Notes: a model not told the origin generated them from the sequence alone. A stretch of 64,000 nucleotides of DNA from Limnobaculum xujianqingii (GCF_013394855.1 NZ_JABMLK010000002.1:1116001-1180000); one strand, 5' to 3'; positions 8,904-18,570 are shown, numbered from the stretch's first letter. A program made the numbers and translations.

Positions 8904-9953
8904 ATGCAACGCTTAAACCAAATCATCGCCCGGATACGCCCTCTGGACAGGCAAGTAATGGATGAGATGTCCACCAGGCTGGATGGTTTAGTGAAGCCTG
9001 TAGGCAGTCTGGGTAGATTGGAGCAACTGGCTATTCAGCTAAGCGGTATTTACCGTAGCCTGAATATCAGTGCCTCCCATAAACAATTAATTGTCATGGC
9101 GGCAGATCACGGAGTCTATGCTGAAGGTATCACTCTGGCGCCTCAGGCAGTAACTCATCTTCAAATGTTGAATATGGTAAAGGGCGTATCTGGCGTTTGT
9201 GTACTGGCAAAACAGATGGGGGCTGATGTTTTGCTGGTGGATGTTGGGATCGACTCACCACCCATTGAGGGAGTGTTAAACCATAAGGTTCGTCGCAGCA
9301 GTGGAAATATTGCTACTCAGGCAGCCATGAGTCGTGAAGAGGCAATAACACTGTTGGAACGTAGCGCGAATCTGGCCATCGGACAGGTTAATCATGGTGT
9401 CAGAGTAATCGGTACCGGTGAGCTGGGGATGGGAAATACCACGCCAGCCGCAGCGATTGTCAGTGTGCTTTGTAATGCAGCACCCGAACAAACTGTAGGT
9501 CTTGGGGCTAATTTCCCGCAGGACCGTATGCAACATAAGATTGAGGTGGTCAACCAGGCGATTACCGTTAATCAACCGAGTGCGGATGATGGTATTGATG
9601 TATTAGCAAAGGTTGGTGGATTTGATCTCGGTGGTATGGCGGGAGTAATGATAGGTGCGGCAGCAGCAGGAATACCTATAGTTCTGGATGGTTTCCTCTC
9701 TTGTGCGGCGGCGTTGGTTGCTGTGAAAATTGCGCCACAGGTTCATCCTTATTTGATACCGTCCCACCGTTCTGCTGAGAAAGGCACTCATTTGGCATTA
9801 GAAAAGCTGAAACTTATTCCCTATTTGGAAATGTCTATGAGACTGGGGGAAGGTAGTGGTGCGGTAATGGCATTTCCAATAATAGATGCTGCCTGTGCGA
9901 TTGCGAATAAAATGGGGAGCTTGACGGAATCCAATATTTCATTATCAGATTGA
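8904..9953 (+). CDS. cobT: Nicotinate-nucleotide--dimethylbenzimidazole phosphoribosyltransferase
   Basis: Makes alpha-ribazole phosphate, activating the lower ligand base for CobS. The 349-residue product has LDGLVKPVGSLGRLEQLAIQL (about 28-48), VMAADHGVYAEGIT (about 65-78), GTGELGMGNTTPAAAI (about 172-187) and EKGTHLALEKLKL with LGEGSGA near the C-terminus, including the catalytic Glu; all fit CobT. ATG 8904 is the conventional start, though a TTG at 8898 is better spaced from the AAAAGG at 8886-8891. It is the last gene of the cobU-S-C-T operon. Confidence 0.93.
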   Translation: MQRLNQIIARIRPLDRQVMDEMSTRLDGLVKPVGSLGRLEQLAIQLSGIYRSLNISASHKQLIVMAADHGVYAEGITLAPQAVTHLQMLNMVKGVSGVCVLAKQMGADVLLVDVGIDSPPIEGVLNHKVRRSSGNIATQAAMSREEAITLLERSANLAIGQVNHGVRVIGTGELGMGNTTPAAAIVSVLCNAAPEQTVGLGANFPQDRMQHKIEVVNQAITVNQPSADDGIDVLAKVGGFDLGGMAGVMIGAAAAGIPIVLDGFLSCAAALVAVKIAPQVHPYLIPSHRSAEKGTHLALEKLKLIPYLEMSMRLGEGSGAVMAFPIIDAACAIANKMGSLTESNISLSD

Positions 9954-10218
9954 TTTAATATTCATCAAATTGCAGGTAAAATTAGACTATAGTATTATTT
10001 TGTTGTGGTATTAAATGGAATATAAATTATAAAATAATAAATCGATAATTCTGCATAGTTATAGTTTTTTGATTATTTATTTCAGGTGATTATTAGGCTT
10101 GTAAGTAAAGAAATAATGAAACATTATTCTGATTGTGTGGTGTCAGAACCAAAAGCTAGTTTAAATAGAAAATAACCGGGCAGAATTCAGCGAATAATAT
10201 TATTGTAATTCTGATTAT

Positions 10219-10929
10219 TTATAACAGATTGAGTACCATTGCTTTAACTGTTGCTGCAGTTTTATTGGATACAGATAGTTTTTTAAGAATATTATTTACG
10301 TGGAAATTAACAGTTCTGTCGCTGATAGACATCAGCATAGCAATTTCATTTGAGGTCTTGCCTTCAGCAGTCCAGCGTAGAATATCTTTTTCTCGTTTCG
10401 TTAACTGGTAATCAGCTTCATGGTTTTCTTGTGGTAACAGGTATTCTGCCAGACGATTGTGCGCAATTTGAGAAAGCCAGATAAGTGAAGGGGCTTGAAC
10501 TAACAAGGTTTTAGCCGTGTAGTGTTGATCGGGGCTGGCAAAGGTTAACATCCCGACACGACCAGTAGAGTCTTTCTGAGCCTGAGAAATTCCGTGATTA
10601 ATGCCAAACGCTTTAGCTTCTTCCCAAAAATAAGGGGATGTTCTGTATAAGTCATCCTCCCAGAATAGTGCCTGGGTAGAACGCAAGCCATGCTGAACGG
10701 TCGGATCTATCTCAAAATAGTTATTGGATTGATAGGCCTGATTCCAGCCGGTAGGGTAGTTATTAATAACTTGTGGCGGCTGAGCTGATAATGGGTATAT
10801 GGGTCTTACTCCGTAAGCGCAATATTCAAATCCCAAATCGCTGGCTGCTTTTTGTAATGTTTTAAAGAAGGATTCTTTATCTTTGGTTTTTGATAAATTT
10901 TCATAGGTTCGATATAAATTAATTTTCAA
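10219..10929 (-). CDS. LuxR-type acyl-homoserine-lactone receptor/regulator
   Basis: Quorum-sensing transcription factor. The N-terminal autoinducer domain keeps the usual residues: GWNQAYQSNNYFEIDPTV (Trp, Tyr and Asp of the lactone pocket), ALFWED and EAKAFGINHGIS. The C-terminal helix-turn-helix reads LTKREKDILRWTAEGKTSNEIA then ISDRTVNFHVNNILKKL. The open frame starts only with GTG at 11022 (267 aa); a TTG at 10929 preceded by AAGGAAG gives 236 aa, the usual LuxR size, so I prefer it, without certainty. It is divergent from the rsaM-like and luxI-type genes, so it is very probably their cognate regulator. Confidence 0.88.
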   Translation of the reverse strand: MKINLYRTYENLSKTKDKESFFKTLQKAASDLGFEYCAYGVRPIYPLSAQPPQVINNYPTGWNQAYQSNNYFEIDPTVQHGLRSTQALFWEDDLYRTSPYFWEEAKAFGINHGISQAQKDSTGRVGMLTFASPDQHYTAKTLLVQAPSLIWLSQIAHNRLAEYLLPQENHEADYQLTKREKDILRWTAEGKTSNEIAMLMSISDRTVNFHVNNILKKLSVSNKTAATVKAMVLNLL

Positions 10930-11210
10930 AACCGCTTCCTTCGATAGCAATACATTTAGAAACAAACCGACGGGAAATCGATATCGTTTAACAAGGCAAC
11001 GACATGATAAATTTTTATACACTTAATTATAATATATACACGGAGCCCGTCAGGTAGCCAGTGCGCAATATAAATTATAGTTAAACAACTGACTGATTGT
11101 AGTAACTAGTATACTAATATCATAATTTTGAGCTGTAAATAAAATATGTTGTACTTACCAAGCTTGAGCACAACTTAAGATACCAAAGTTTAACACTTAA
11201 GGAGATGTGT

Positions 11211-11639
11211 GTGCAGAACAAGAAAGACATTAATATGGGAAATCATGATAAATACCATACTGCTAGTGTGGATTACCGCGTTAAAGTCGATCTCGATTTT
11301 TTTAAAAATGTTGTATTTACCCATCTTTATTCTGCGGCACATGCGGAACCTGAAGAATTACACTTTCAGGGAGGGGTGATAACTGCCATTACGGGTTATA
11401 CTGAATGGGTAAGTCAGGTATCTCCTGTTTTATCAATAGGTTGGGATTGGGAGTTGCGTTATGAAAATGCTAACTGCCAGTATGTGAAAATTGGCCCGGT
11501 TTTTAGCAATATCGCCTTTCATATGGACGAAAATCTACAGAATGAAATAGACGAAGAAGAGTATGTACAGCGGCAACTTGACAATAAAATAGCTGAAATT
11601 GATTGGAACGAAAAAATATTTCAGTCTATCACTCAGTAA
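11211..11639 (+). CDS. RsaM-like quorum-sensing modulator (DUF4902-type), between luxR and luxI
   Basis: A 142-residue soluble protein lying between a luxR-type and a luxI-type gene. Its size, its position and the segment GYTEWVSQVSPVLSIGWDW (about 62-80) followed by VKIGPVFSNIAF fit the RsaM family, which represses AHL production in Burkholderia and some Pseudomonas; the family assignment is from memory and not searched. GTG at 11211 is six bases after GGAG, whereas ATG 11205 abuts the ribosome site. The C-terminal 35 residues are strongly acidic. It probably shares a transcript, or the regulation, of luxI. Confidence 0.65.
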   Translation: MQNKKDINMGNHDKYHTASVDYRVKVDLDFFKNVVFTHLYSAAHAEPEELHFQGGVITAITGYTEWVSQVSPVLSIGWDWELRYENANCQYVKIGPVFSNIAFHMDENLQNEIDEEEYVQRQLDNKIAEIDWNEKIFQSITQ

Positions 11640-11650
11640 TCCTGGTGGAT

Positions 11651-11670
11651 AGCTAGTAGATCTGTCAGGT
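11651..11670 (+). promoter_or_regulatory. Candidate lux box upstream of luxI-type gene
   Basis: AGCTAGTAGATCTGTCAGGT is a 20-bp imperfect palindrome centred on AGATCT with the CT-N12-AG spacing of lux/las-rhl boxes; six of ten positions are symmetric. It ends 66 bp before the synthase ATG. The cognate LuxR is encoded 0.7 kb away. Seen in sequence; function is inferred. Confidence 0.45.
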
Positions 11671-11736
11671 TACGCTCGGTAATCCAATGTTATTAATATA
11701 TTTTTCCAATAAATCTACAGTGTGGGAAAATATATC

Positions 11737-12294
11737 ATGGAATTTTTATCAGGTTCGCCGAGTAACTTACCTTCTGGATTAGAAAATGAGCTTGCTGCAT
11801 ATCGTTATAAGGTTTTTGTAGAGAAGCTGGGTTGGGAGCTGAATACCCCCATTGGATATGAGCGAGACCAGTTTGATAAGCCTGATACAGTGTATGTTAT
11901 CGCCAGAAACAGTCAGAAAGAGATTATTGGTTGCTCCCGGTTGTTACCGACTACGGAGCCCTATTTGTTAAGTGAAGTGTTTCCTGAACTTCTCAATGGA
12001 AACCACCCGCCAAGTTCACCTTATATCTGGGAAATCTCCCGTTTCTCGGCGCTGGATTTAAACTCGTCCGCGCTGGAGAAGCAGCGGGGTAGTCTTTCAT
12101 CGGTTGTTGCTGCTGGTTTATTAAAAGAATCAATAAATTATCTTGCCCAATATAATGTGAAAACTATTGTCACGGTTTCCCCATTAGCGGTGGAACGATT
12201 GATAAAAGGATTAGGCTACAACGTACACCGGGGCGGGCCGCCAGTACTGGTTGATGGTCATCCGGTGATTGCCTGTATCATTGATGTGAGATAG
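11737..12294 (+). CDS. Acyl-homoserine-lactone synthase (LuxI family)
   Basis: Makes an N-acyl-homoserine lactone signal from S-adenosylmethionine and an acyl carrier. The conserved LuxI residues are visible: YRYKVFVEKLGWEL (Arg, Phe and Trp, about 24-37), ERDQFDKPDTVYVIAR (the Asp pair), GCSRLLPTTEPYLL (Arg), then WEISRFSA (Glu and Arg, about 97-104). The C-terminal half has VTVSPLAVERLIKGLGYNVHRGG. At 185 residues it is slightly shorter than LasI/RhlI but complete. ATG 11737 is chosen; five further residues upstream are possible. The acyl chain cannot be predicted. It is 97 bp downstream of the rsaM-like gene. Confidence 0.92.
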   Translation: MEFLSGSPSNLPSGLENELAAYRYKVFVEKLGWELNTPIGYERDQFDKPDTVYVIARNSQKEIIGCSRLLPTTEPYLLSEVFPELLNGNHPPSSPYIWEISRFSALDLNSSALEKQRGSLSSVVAAGLLKESINYLAQYNVKTIVTVSPLAVERLIKGLGYNVHRGGPPVLVDGHPVIACIIDVR

Positions 12295-12331
12295 CAATAT
12301 AACTCCATCCACTGGTTGTTTCTGTATTCAT

Positions 12332-12371
12332 AGCCAATAAGTTATATTGAAAATATTATTTATTGGCTATT
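12332..12371. terminator. Terminator between luxI-type gene and btuR
   Basis: AGCCAATAA ... TTATTGGCT arms around an AT-rich loop, followed on the plus strand by TTTAGC and a T7 run. It lies between convergent genes and would end the luxI transcript. Confidence 0.6.
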
Positions 12372-12388
12372 TAGCTTTTTTTGCTGTT

Positions 12389-12988
12389 TTACCAGTCAAT
12401 TCCCTGTCTCGCCTGTAATCCCTGATCAAAAGCGTGTTTTATTGGGCGTAGTTCGCTAACGGTATCTGCCATCTCAATCAGTGTACGATGACAGCCTCGT
12501 CCGGTAATGATGACGGTTTGTCCTTGTGGGCGGCTTTCGAGCGTCTGTATGACCTCATCCAGTTCGATATAACCATAAGTAATCATGTAGGTCAGCTCGT
12601 CCAGTACCACCAGATCTAATAACGCATTGGATAGCATACGTTTGCCATGTTGCCATACTTCTTGCGCGGCTAAAGTATCACTGGCCTTATTTTGTGTTTC
12701 CCATGTAAAGCCAGTAGACATCACTTGAAACTCTACACCATGCTGAGATAACAGATTACGTTCACCACACTCCCAGGTACCTTTAATAAATTGAATAACC
12801 GCCGCTTGTTGCCCATGACCAACGGCTCGGGCTGCGGTACCAAAGGCGGCAGTGCTTTTACCTTTACCATTTCCGGTCAGTATCAGCAGGAGTCCCCGAT
12901 CCTGGGTAGCGGCAGCGATTCGTTCATCAACCTGCTGTTTAATTTTTTGTTGGCGTTGCTGATAGCGTTGGTCGTTTTGAGTGGTCAT
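12389..12988 (-). CDS. btuR: Cob(I)yrinic acid a,c-diamide adenosyltransferase
   Basis: Adds the 5'-deoxyadenosyl group to reduced corrinoids, feeding adenosylcobinamide to CobU. The 199-residue product has the P-loop GNGKGKSTAAFGTAARAVGHG (about 39-59), VIQFIKGTWECGERNLL, LDLVVLDELTYMITYGYI and VIITGRGCHRTLIEMADTVSE, all hallmarks of the BtuR/CobA family. The last residues GLQARQGIDW are also typical. It points toward the quorum module and belongs functionally with cobUSCT although separated from it by 2.4 kb. Known as cobA in Salmonella. Confidence 0.93.
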   Translation of the reverse strand: MTTQNDQRYQQRQQKIKQQVDERIAAATQDRGLLLILTGNGKGKSTAAFGTAARAVGHGQQAAVIQFIKGTWECGERNLLSQHGVEFQVMSTGFTWETQNKASDTLAAQEVWQHGKRMLSNALLDLVVLDELTYMITYGYIELDEVIQTLESRPQGQTVIITGRGCHRTLIEMADTVSELRPIKHAFDQGLQARQGIDW

Positions 12989-13286
12989 GGTGGGTTTACT
13001 CTTTGGTTAATCATAAGGGCTAAGCTTAGCAACGATTTTTACCTGTTATCCAGAAATATCCCTATTGAATAAAAACAGGATAATCCTGCTACTGGCGAGT
13101 TTTTTACTTTCAGGGTAATGTGGAGGGAGTGATAAGCCAGATTCTGGCGCGATTGATTTATATTGATTCTATTGGTTCTGGATTGTTTATATATTTAATA
13201 TAAAAAAAGAATGTAGTTTTCCATTTTGATCAATTATTTATCAATGCCTGTACAGAGAAGCGCATAGCCAACTTAAGGGGTAGGGA

Positions 13287-14480
13287 ATGTTTCAACACGT
13301 TAATGCATATGCCGGAGATCCAATTCTTTCTCTGATGGGAGAGTTTTCTAAAGATAAGCGTGAGTCAAAGGTAAACCTGAGTATCGGCCTTTACTATGAT
13401 GAACAGGGGCGAATTCCGGTTTTAGATTCGGTATCTCAGGCAAGAGAAAGACTATTTAAAACTAATCACGATCCTTTAGTTTATTTGCCAATGGACGGTA
13501 TGCCTGTTTACCGTACGGTAACCCAGCATTTATTGCTGGGAGAGAATAATCCTGCATTGGTGGCTAATCGTGTGGCAACCATTCAGACGCTGGGTGGTTC
13601 AGGTGCATTAAAAGTAGGGGCAGATTTTCTGCATACCTATTTCCCTGAGTCAGAGGTTTGGGTAAGTAATCCAACCTGGGATAACCACGTGGCGATTTTT
13701 GAAGGGGCGGGCATTAAAGTTAATCGTTACCCCTATTTTGACAGTGAAACCCGCGGTGTTGCTTTTGAGCAGATGCTGGCAACCCTAAAGACATTACCAA
13801 CAAAAAGCATCGTGTTGTTGCACCCTTGTTGTCATAACCCAACAGGAGCCGATCTGCTGCCTGAGCAGTGGGATAAGGTGGTAGAGGTATTGGCGGAACG
13901 TGAACTGATTGCCTTTATGGATATTGCTTATCAGGGCTTTAGCAAAGGCTTAGATGAAGATGTATACGCCATTCGTGCCGTGGCGAAAGCCGGTATTGCC
14001 TGCTTACTGTCTAACTCCTATTCAAAGAACTTCTCTATTTATGGTGAACGTTGTGGAGGCCTTTCGGTTTTTTGTGATAACGCAGATGAAGCGACCAGAG
14101 TGTTGGGGCAGCTTAAAGCGACAGTACGCCGTAACTATTCAAGTCCACCATTAAGTGGCGCGCAGGTTGTTGCTACCGTTTTGTCCGATCCCCAGCTAAA
14201 AGCAATGTGGATGGGAGAAGTGGCAGAGATGCGCACCCGCATTTTGCAAATGCGCCAAAAGATGGTTGAGGTGATGACTCAGGCATTGCCGGGACGTGAT
14301 TCAAGCTATCTGGTGAAGCAAACTGGTATGTTCAGTTATACTGGCTTAACGCCGGAGCAGGTTGATCGATTGAAAAATGAATATGCTATCTATCTGGTGA
14401 GAAATGGCCGTATGTGCCTGACTGGATTAAACGGTGCAAACGTTGAGCGAGTCGCCAAGGCATTTTCTGAAGTATTGTAG
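13287..14480 (+). CDS. tyrB: Aromatic amino acid aminotransferase
   Basis: PLP-dependent class I aminotransferase for the last step of tyrosine and phenylalanine synthesis, also active on Leu and Asp. The 397-residue sequence follows E. coli TyrB closely: [17 protein letters not shown] at the start, [33 protein letters not shown], the PLP lysine in [19 protein letters not shown] (about 245-263), and [14 protein letters not shown]. AspC lacks the HPCC and RNYSSPP pattern seen here. Followed by a clear terminator. A TyrR box was sought in the 298-bp upstream gap but none was convincing. Confidence 0.92.
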   Translation: MFQHVNAYAGDPILSLMGEFSKDKRESKVNLSIGLYYDEQGRIPVLDSVSQARERLFKTNHDPLVYLPMDGMPVYRTVTQHLLLGENNPALVANRVATIQTLGGSGALKVGADFLHTYFPESEVWVSNPTWDNHVAIFEGAGIKVNRYPYFDSETRGVAFEQMLATLKTLPTKSIVLLHPCCHNPTGADLLPEQWDKVVEVLAERELIAFMDIAYQGFSKGLDEDVYAIRAVAKAGIACLLSNSYSKNFSIYGERCGGLSVFCDNADEATRVLGQLKATVRRNYSSPPLSGAQVVATVLSDPQLKAMWMGEVAEMRTRILQMRQKMVEVMTQALPGRDSSYLVKQTGMFSYTGLTPEQVDRLKNEYAIYLVRNGRMCLTGLNGANVERVAKAFSEVL

Positions 14481-14489
14481 TTAATAAAA

Positions 14490-14524
14490 AAATACGCCCG
14501 ATAATCACATCGGGCATATTTTTA
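14490..14524 (+). terminator. Rho-independent terminator after tyrB
   Basis: GCCCGAT-AATCAC-ATCGGGC stem-loop flanked by A-rich and T-rich runs, so it can stop transcription from both tyrB and the convergent amidohydrolase gene. Confidence 0.8.
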
Positions 14525-14561
14525 TCAGTTAGTTAGAGATTAACACCGCTCTTTAGACAGG

Positions 14562-16295
14562 CTATACGCGATATACCGTCTTCCCGCCAACGACCGTACG
14601 TAATACTTTTACGTTTTCGATATCTTCCGCAGGAATATTGAACACATTGCGATCCAGAACAATCATATCGGCAAATTTACCTACTTCCAGCGAGCCAATA
14701 ACGTCTTCACGGTGTTGGGCATAGGCTGAATCGATGGTGGCGGCGCGTAATACTTCAGTAACGGTCAGGTTGCGATCATTGTCCAGTCTTGGTGGAGTGA
14801 TGCCATCCACTGTACGTCCCTGACGGGTAGCAGCTACTTTCAGATCGTACCATTCATCTAATCCATCAATTGGCCAGTCGCTACCAAAAGCGACAACGGC
14901 TCCTGCATCGATAAATTTAGCAATAGGTTCCAGTTCCTGAAAACGCTTCTCTCCCAGCATATGGCGCTCTGCAATAACCAACTCAGGCGTTGGGGCTGCC
15001 CACTGGAAAGAAAGGCAGGCAATGGCTCCCAGACGGGCAAAACGGGCATAGTCTTTAGCGCTAACCAGTTCGTTATGGGCCAGACCGGGGCGAATGTCTT
15101 TATCCGGATGGGCTGCCCGCATTTTTTCAATGGCATCCAGCGCGATGGAAACCGCACCTTCACCGACGGTATGCAGATGTGGGTCGAAACCTGCGGCGGC
15201 AATCTTCTCCATCAGTTCATCAAGAATTTCAGGGGTAAAGTAAAGGTCACCATAGCGATCGGTAACTTGCCAGTTGGGTTCAGTTTCGCTGCCTTTATTG
15301 ATGGTATAAGGTTCCAGCAGAGAGGCGGTCATGGTTGGTGGCTGTAATACGCCATCAACAAACATTTTGATATTACGCAGGCCAATTCCCGGCTCCGGTT
15401 GCCACTCGGCCTGATGATAGCGGTTTGCAAACTCAACGGCTTTGTCTACGGCTCCGGCAACGGCTGCTACACTATGGGCGTCATCCGGGGTAATTTCACG
15501 GGCAGCCTGAAAACGTACGCTAAGCTGACCTTGTTTTTGCAGCTCGCTAAAGGCATCCAACTGTTTGGCAGAAACGCGTGCATCCATAACGGCAGTGACG
15601 CCTTGAGCATTAAGGGCATCTTGTACCAGTGCCGCTACTTTTACCGCTTGCTCAGCCGTCAGGGAAGGAATACTGTCAACTGCGCGCATTGCCGGAGCAT
15701 CTTCCAGTATGCCGTTGAGTTCACCATTTGGGTATTTACCTATTTTGCCATCGCTTGGTTCTGGTGCATTTTTATCAATATTGAACAGCTCCAGTGCACG
15801 GCTGTTAGCCAGCATGGTATGACAATCGTTAGAAAACAGTATCACTGGCCGTTGGGTATTCAGGCGATCCATATCGGAACGGTACATATCGGAACGGTAC
15901 ATATCGGTACCGGCAGGGATCATGCCCTGACGCAGCCAGGCGGTTACTTTCAGCCAGTCGTTTTCACCTTTTAGTACATCTTTATCCAGATGTTGCTGAA
16001 CGCGCTCCAGAATCTGTTCGATGGTCAGCGATTCATAGTTCAAATGACAGCCAGACAGCTGCTCACCGCCCCAGAATGGATGCATATGACCATCGATGAT
16101 GCCTGGCATCATCATTTTTCCCTGTAGATCGATTTGTTCGGTTTCTGCACCAATATAGCGTTGAAGCTGTTGAATATCGCCACAGGCCAGAACTTTACCG
16201 CCTGCAATCGCGATAGCATCAATGACGCTGTTTTGGGTGTCTGCGGTGTAGATATATCCATTAAAATAAATGACGTCGGCTACGATATTACTCAT
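14562..16295 (-). CDS. Amidohydrolase family protein (YtcJ-like)
   Basis: A 577-residue metal-dependent hydrolase of the amidohydrolase-3 branch. The metal motif appears early as MPGIIDGHMHPFWGG (about 64-78), with later ligands in DPHLHTVGEGAV and LAHNEL, and the C-terminal FGSDWPIDGLDEWYDLKVAATRQ contains the expected Asp. There is no signal peptide. The substrate is unknown; such proteins hydrolyse amides, formyl groups or cyclic imides. The ATG at 16295 is preferred to a TTG two codons upstream. A 15-bp tandem repeat inside gives MYRSDMYRSDMDR. It lies downstream of a permease of the same strand but a terminator separates them. Confidence 0.8.
   Translation of the reverse strand: MSNIVADVIYFNGYIYTADTQNSVIDAIAIAGGKVLACGDIQQLQRYIGAETEQIDLQGKMMMPGIIDGHMHPFWGGEQLSGCHLNYESLTIEQILERVQQHLDKDVLKGENDWLKVTAWLRQGMIPAGTDMYRSDMYRSDMDRLNTQRPVILFSNDCHTMLANSRALELFNIDKNAPEPSDGKIGKYPNGELNGILEDAPAMRAVDSIPSLTAEQAVKVAALVQDALNAQGVTAVMDARVSAKQLDAFSELQKQGQLSVRFQAAREITPDDAHSVAAVAGAVDKAVEFANRYHQAEWQPEPGIGLRNIKMFVDGVLQPPTMTASLLEPYTINKGSETEPNWQVTDRYGDLYFTPEILDELMEKIAAAGFDPHLHTVGEGAVSIALDAIEKMRAAHPDKDIRPGLAHNELVSAKDYARFARLGAIACLSFQWAAPTPELVIAERHMLGEKRFQELEPIAKFIDAGAVVAFGSDWPIDGLDEWYDLKVAATRQGRTVDGITPPRLDNDRNLTVTEVLRAATIDSAYAQHREDVIGSLEVGKFADMIVLDRNVFNIPAEDIENVKVLRTVVGGKTVYRV
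15870..15914 (+). repeat. 15-bp tandem repeat inside the amidohydrolase gene
   Basis: CATATCGGAACGGTA occurs twice in perfect tandem with a third degenerate unit. In the gene it encodes a repeated MYRSD pentapeptide, so copy number can change without a frameshift. Confidence 0.8.
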
Positions 16296-16442
16296 CGGCA
16301 ATCATCCAGTTGTTGATTAAAAATGTTACGGGCTGATGCAATTAATCGCATCAACCAATGTTCAATTCCCGCTGTTGTGCCTGCTATATCTCTAGTTGAG
16401 GTATTAGCAAGAGGACAAAAGGGGAGGTTAAAAATAACAAAA

Positions 16443-16465
16443 CGGGGAGAATTAAATTCTCCCCG
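16443..16465 (-). terminator. Terminator downstream of the permease
   Basis: CGGGGAGAATT and AATTCTCCCCG arms with almost no loop, followed on the minus strand by TTTTGTTATTTTT. It ends the permease transcript before the amidohydrolase gene. Confidence 0.8.
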
Positions 16466-16500
16466 CTCAGGCGGCTCCTGAAACCCATTGTTGGGTAACC

Positions 16501-17946
16501 TTAGCCGATAATCAGATCAACCTCTTCAGAGGAGATTGCCGGAGGCGTTTTACTAAAGCCCCGGGTAATAAATGCCAGATAAACCGCACCAATCGATAAC
16601 CAAATCAGACCAACGGTAAGGGCATAGCCGTCCAGACTGGTCCATAACCACAGGGTTAACAGCACCCCAATAGATGGCAGAATCAGGTAAGTGAACAGTT
16701 TCATGGCATTGTGAGGTGTTTTGCTGTCAATGACAAAGTGCTTAATTACCGTCAGGTTAACGAAAGTAAAGGCAATCAGTGCGCCAAAGCTAATCATTGA
16801 CACCACCATATTGAGCGACAGCACCAGAGCAAACAGTGAAGTCACCCCAACAAAGATAATCGACAGCACCGGCGTTTTTAAACGTGGGTGAATGTAGGCG
16901 AATACCGATTTAGGCACCACACCTTCACGCCCCATCGCATAGAAGATCCGCACAATACTGGCTTGAGAAGTCATCGCGGAAGCAAACACCCCAATGACAT
17001 AAGCAAAGGTGAAAGCCGAAGCCAGCAGCGCGCCGCCAACTTTACGCATCACCGCCAGAGTTGCGGTATCGGTGTCAGGAAGGAAATCCTGCCATGCCGG
17101 ATAAACCAAATGAGAACAGTAAGAGATGATGATAAACATCACGCCAGCAATAAATACGGTGTACATGATGGCGCGTGGCAGAGCACGTTTGGCATCTTTA
17201 GTCTCTTCTGCCATGGTTGAAATGGCATCAAAACCCAGAAAAGCCAGACAAAGTATGGCGGCACCAGCAAATAATCCGGATGTCTGCCCCTGCACCACGG
17301 TAATTGGCGCCATTAGGGTTTCGATATCAAAATCAATAGGTGTCTGGAAGCAGAGATAGAGAAACAGTGCAATAAAGACTAATTGCATAACAATGATTAG
17401 CATATTCATAGAGCTAACCAGTTTGATTCCTAGAATATTTAACGAAGTTACGATAAATATAGTGGTACAAATAATGGCCCACATTGGAATCGCCGGGAAT
17501 TCAGCATGCAAATAGATACCAATCGCCATATAGTTGATGATTGGCAGAAACAAATAATCAAGCAGCTGTGTCCAGCCCACCAGAAAGCCAAGGTTGCCGC
17601 CAAATGTTTTTTGAACATAAGAGTAGGCAGAACCCGAAAGAGGCAGGGCGCTGGTCATTCGACAGTAGCTGAGTGCTGTAAAAAGAACGGCTGCTAAGGT
17701 GATAACATAAGCAACAGGCAGGTGCCCTTCGCTGAGTACAGTAACTTGACCATAAGTGGTAAAGATACCTAAAGGAACCATATAGGCCAAGCCAAAGAAT
17801 ACTAACGCAGGGGTGGTTAATACTCTTGTCATACGTACCGCATTGTGTTGCATTATTTTCCAAGCCCTTCCCAAAAGCCCTGACCAATGCAGCCTATATT
17901 TAGTTGATATAGCCTCTGCACCTGAAATAATCGATGTTGCGCTCAT
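16501..17946 (-). CDS. APC-family amino acid / polyamine permease
   Basis: A 481-residue inner-membrane transporter with about twelve hydrophobic segments. FGLAYMVPLGIFTTYGQVT, ALPLSGSAYSYVQKTFGGNLGFLVGWTQLLDYLFLPIINY and FLGFDAISTMAEETKDAKRALPRAI are APC-superfamily signatures and resemble E. coli PlaP (putrescine importer) and related permeases in order and spacing. The first 35 residues are a longer cytoplasmic tail than in PlaP. The substrate is not proven; putrescine or an amino acid is likely. The adjacent amidohydrolase suggests uptake of an amide-type compound, which is only inference. Confidence 0.8.
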   Translation of the reverse strand: MSATSIISGAEAISTKYRLHWSGLLGRAWKIMQHNAVRMTRVLTTPALVFFGLAYMVPLGIFTTYGQVTVLSEGHLPVAYVITLAAVLFTALSYCRMTSALPLSGSAYSYVQKTFGGNLGFLVGWTQLLDYLFLPIINYMAIGIYLHAEFPAIPMWAIICTTIFIVTSLNILGIKLVSSMNMLIIVMQLVFIALFLYLCFQTPIDFDIETLMAPITVVQGQTSGLFAGAAILCLAFLGFDAISTMAEETKDAKRALPRAIMYTVFIAGVMFIIISYCSHLVYPAWQDFLPDTDTATLAVMRKVGGALLASAFTFAYVIGVFASAMTSQASIVRIFYAMGREGVVPKSVFAYIHPRLKTPVLSIIFVGVTSLFALVLSLNMVVSMISFGALIAFTFVNLTVIKHFVIDSKTPHNAMKLFTYLILPSIGVLLTLWLWTSLDGYALTVGLIWLSIGAVYLAFITRGFSKTPPAISSEEVDLIIG

Positions 17947-18570
17947 TTTCAGTGAAACTCTTAAATCAAAGCGGCATTAGAATTAATGTCTGATTAAAGA
18001 GCGCTCAATGAAACGTTGAAAAGCCACACGCTTTTCATCCGCTGGGGTGAACGCAGGGGGCGTACCTTATAGCACTTAACCCCCGTTTGGCAATAATTAG
18101 TCGTTGCACGGTCAAATTTTATCATAACTAAATTGGAAAAGGCCAGACGTGACAAGGCTTACAGGACGGTTCAATGTGGTGAGTATTATTGATTTAATAA
18201 GATAATGTATTGTATGTTTTTTGTTATTTAGATGAATGATTTAGTTGCTATCGATAATACCTTTTATAAGAACTGAATATTCAATAATGTGATGCCCTTT
18301 TGAAGATAGAAAATAACAGAACACGCAAAGCGAATAACCATTTCTGCCGTTCTACTTGTACAACTGAAAAACAGTTTGTTAATATAAACACTCTTACCTG
18401 ACTGGAGTTTGCGCCTGAATGAATAAATAACCCTGAGTTGCCGATGACAGATATCCATCTTTTTTGAGGCAGGGTTATATATGCGCAAACATCACCATCT
18501 TTTTTTTGCCCATCGTTTTTTAGCATATTGATGCTCTGTCTTATCGCCATATTGATTTTCGAGGTGATAA
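17947..18570. other. Intergenic region upstream of the permease and the ABC-F gene
   Basis: A 624-bp divergent region. The short minus-strand frames within it show no family resemblance and carry Cys-rich, unlikely peptides. It should contain two promoters; I see no regulator site I can name. Confidence 0.5.

Noticed and set aside
11107..11116. TAGTATACTA palindrome before the rsaM-like gene as a lux box
   Set aside because: Palindromic but lacks the CT-N12-AG spacing; AT-rich DNA gives such palindromes by chance.
18264..18550. Minus-strand ORFs in the permease/ABC-F gap
   Set aside because: No family resemblance, overlapping frames of equal quality and no ribosome site; likely random.
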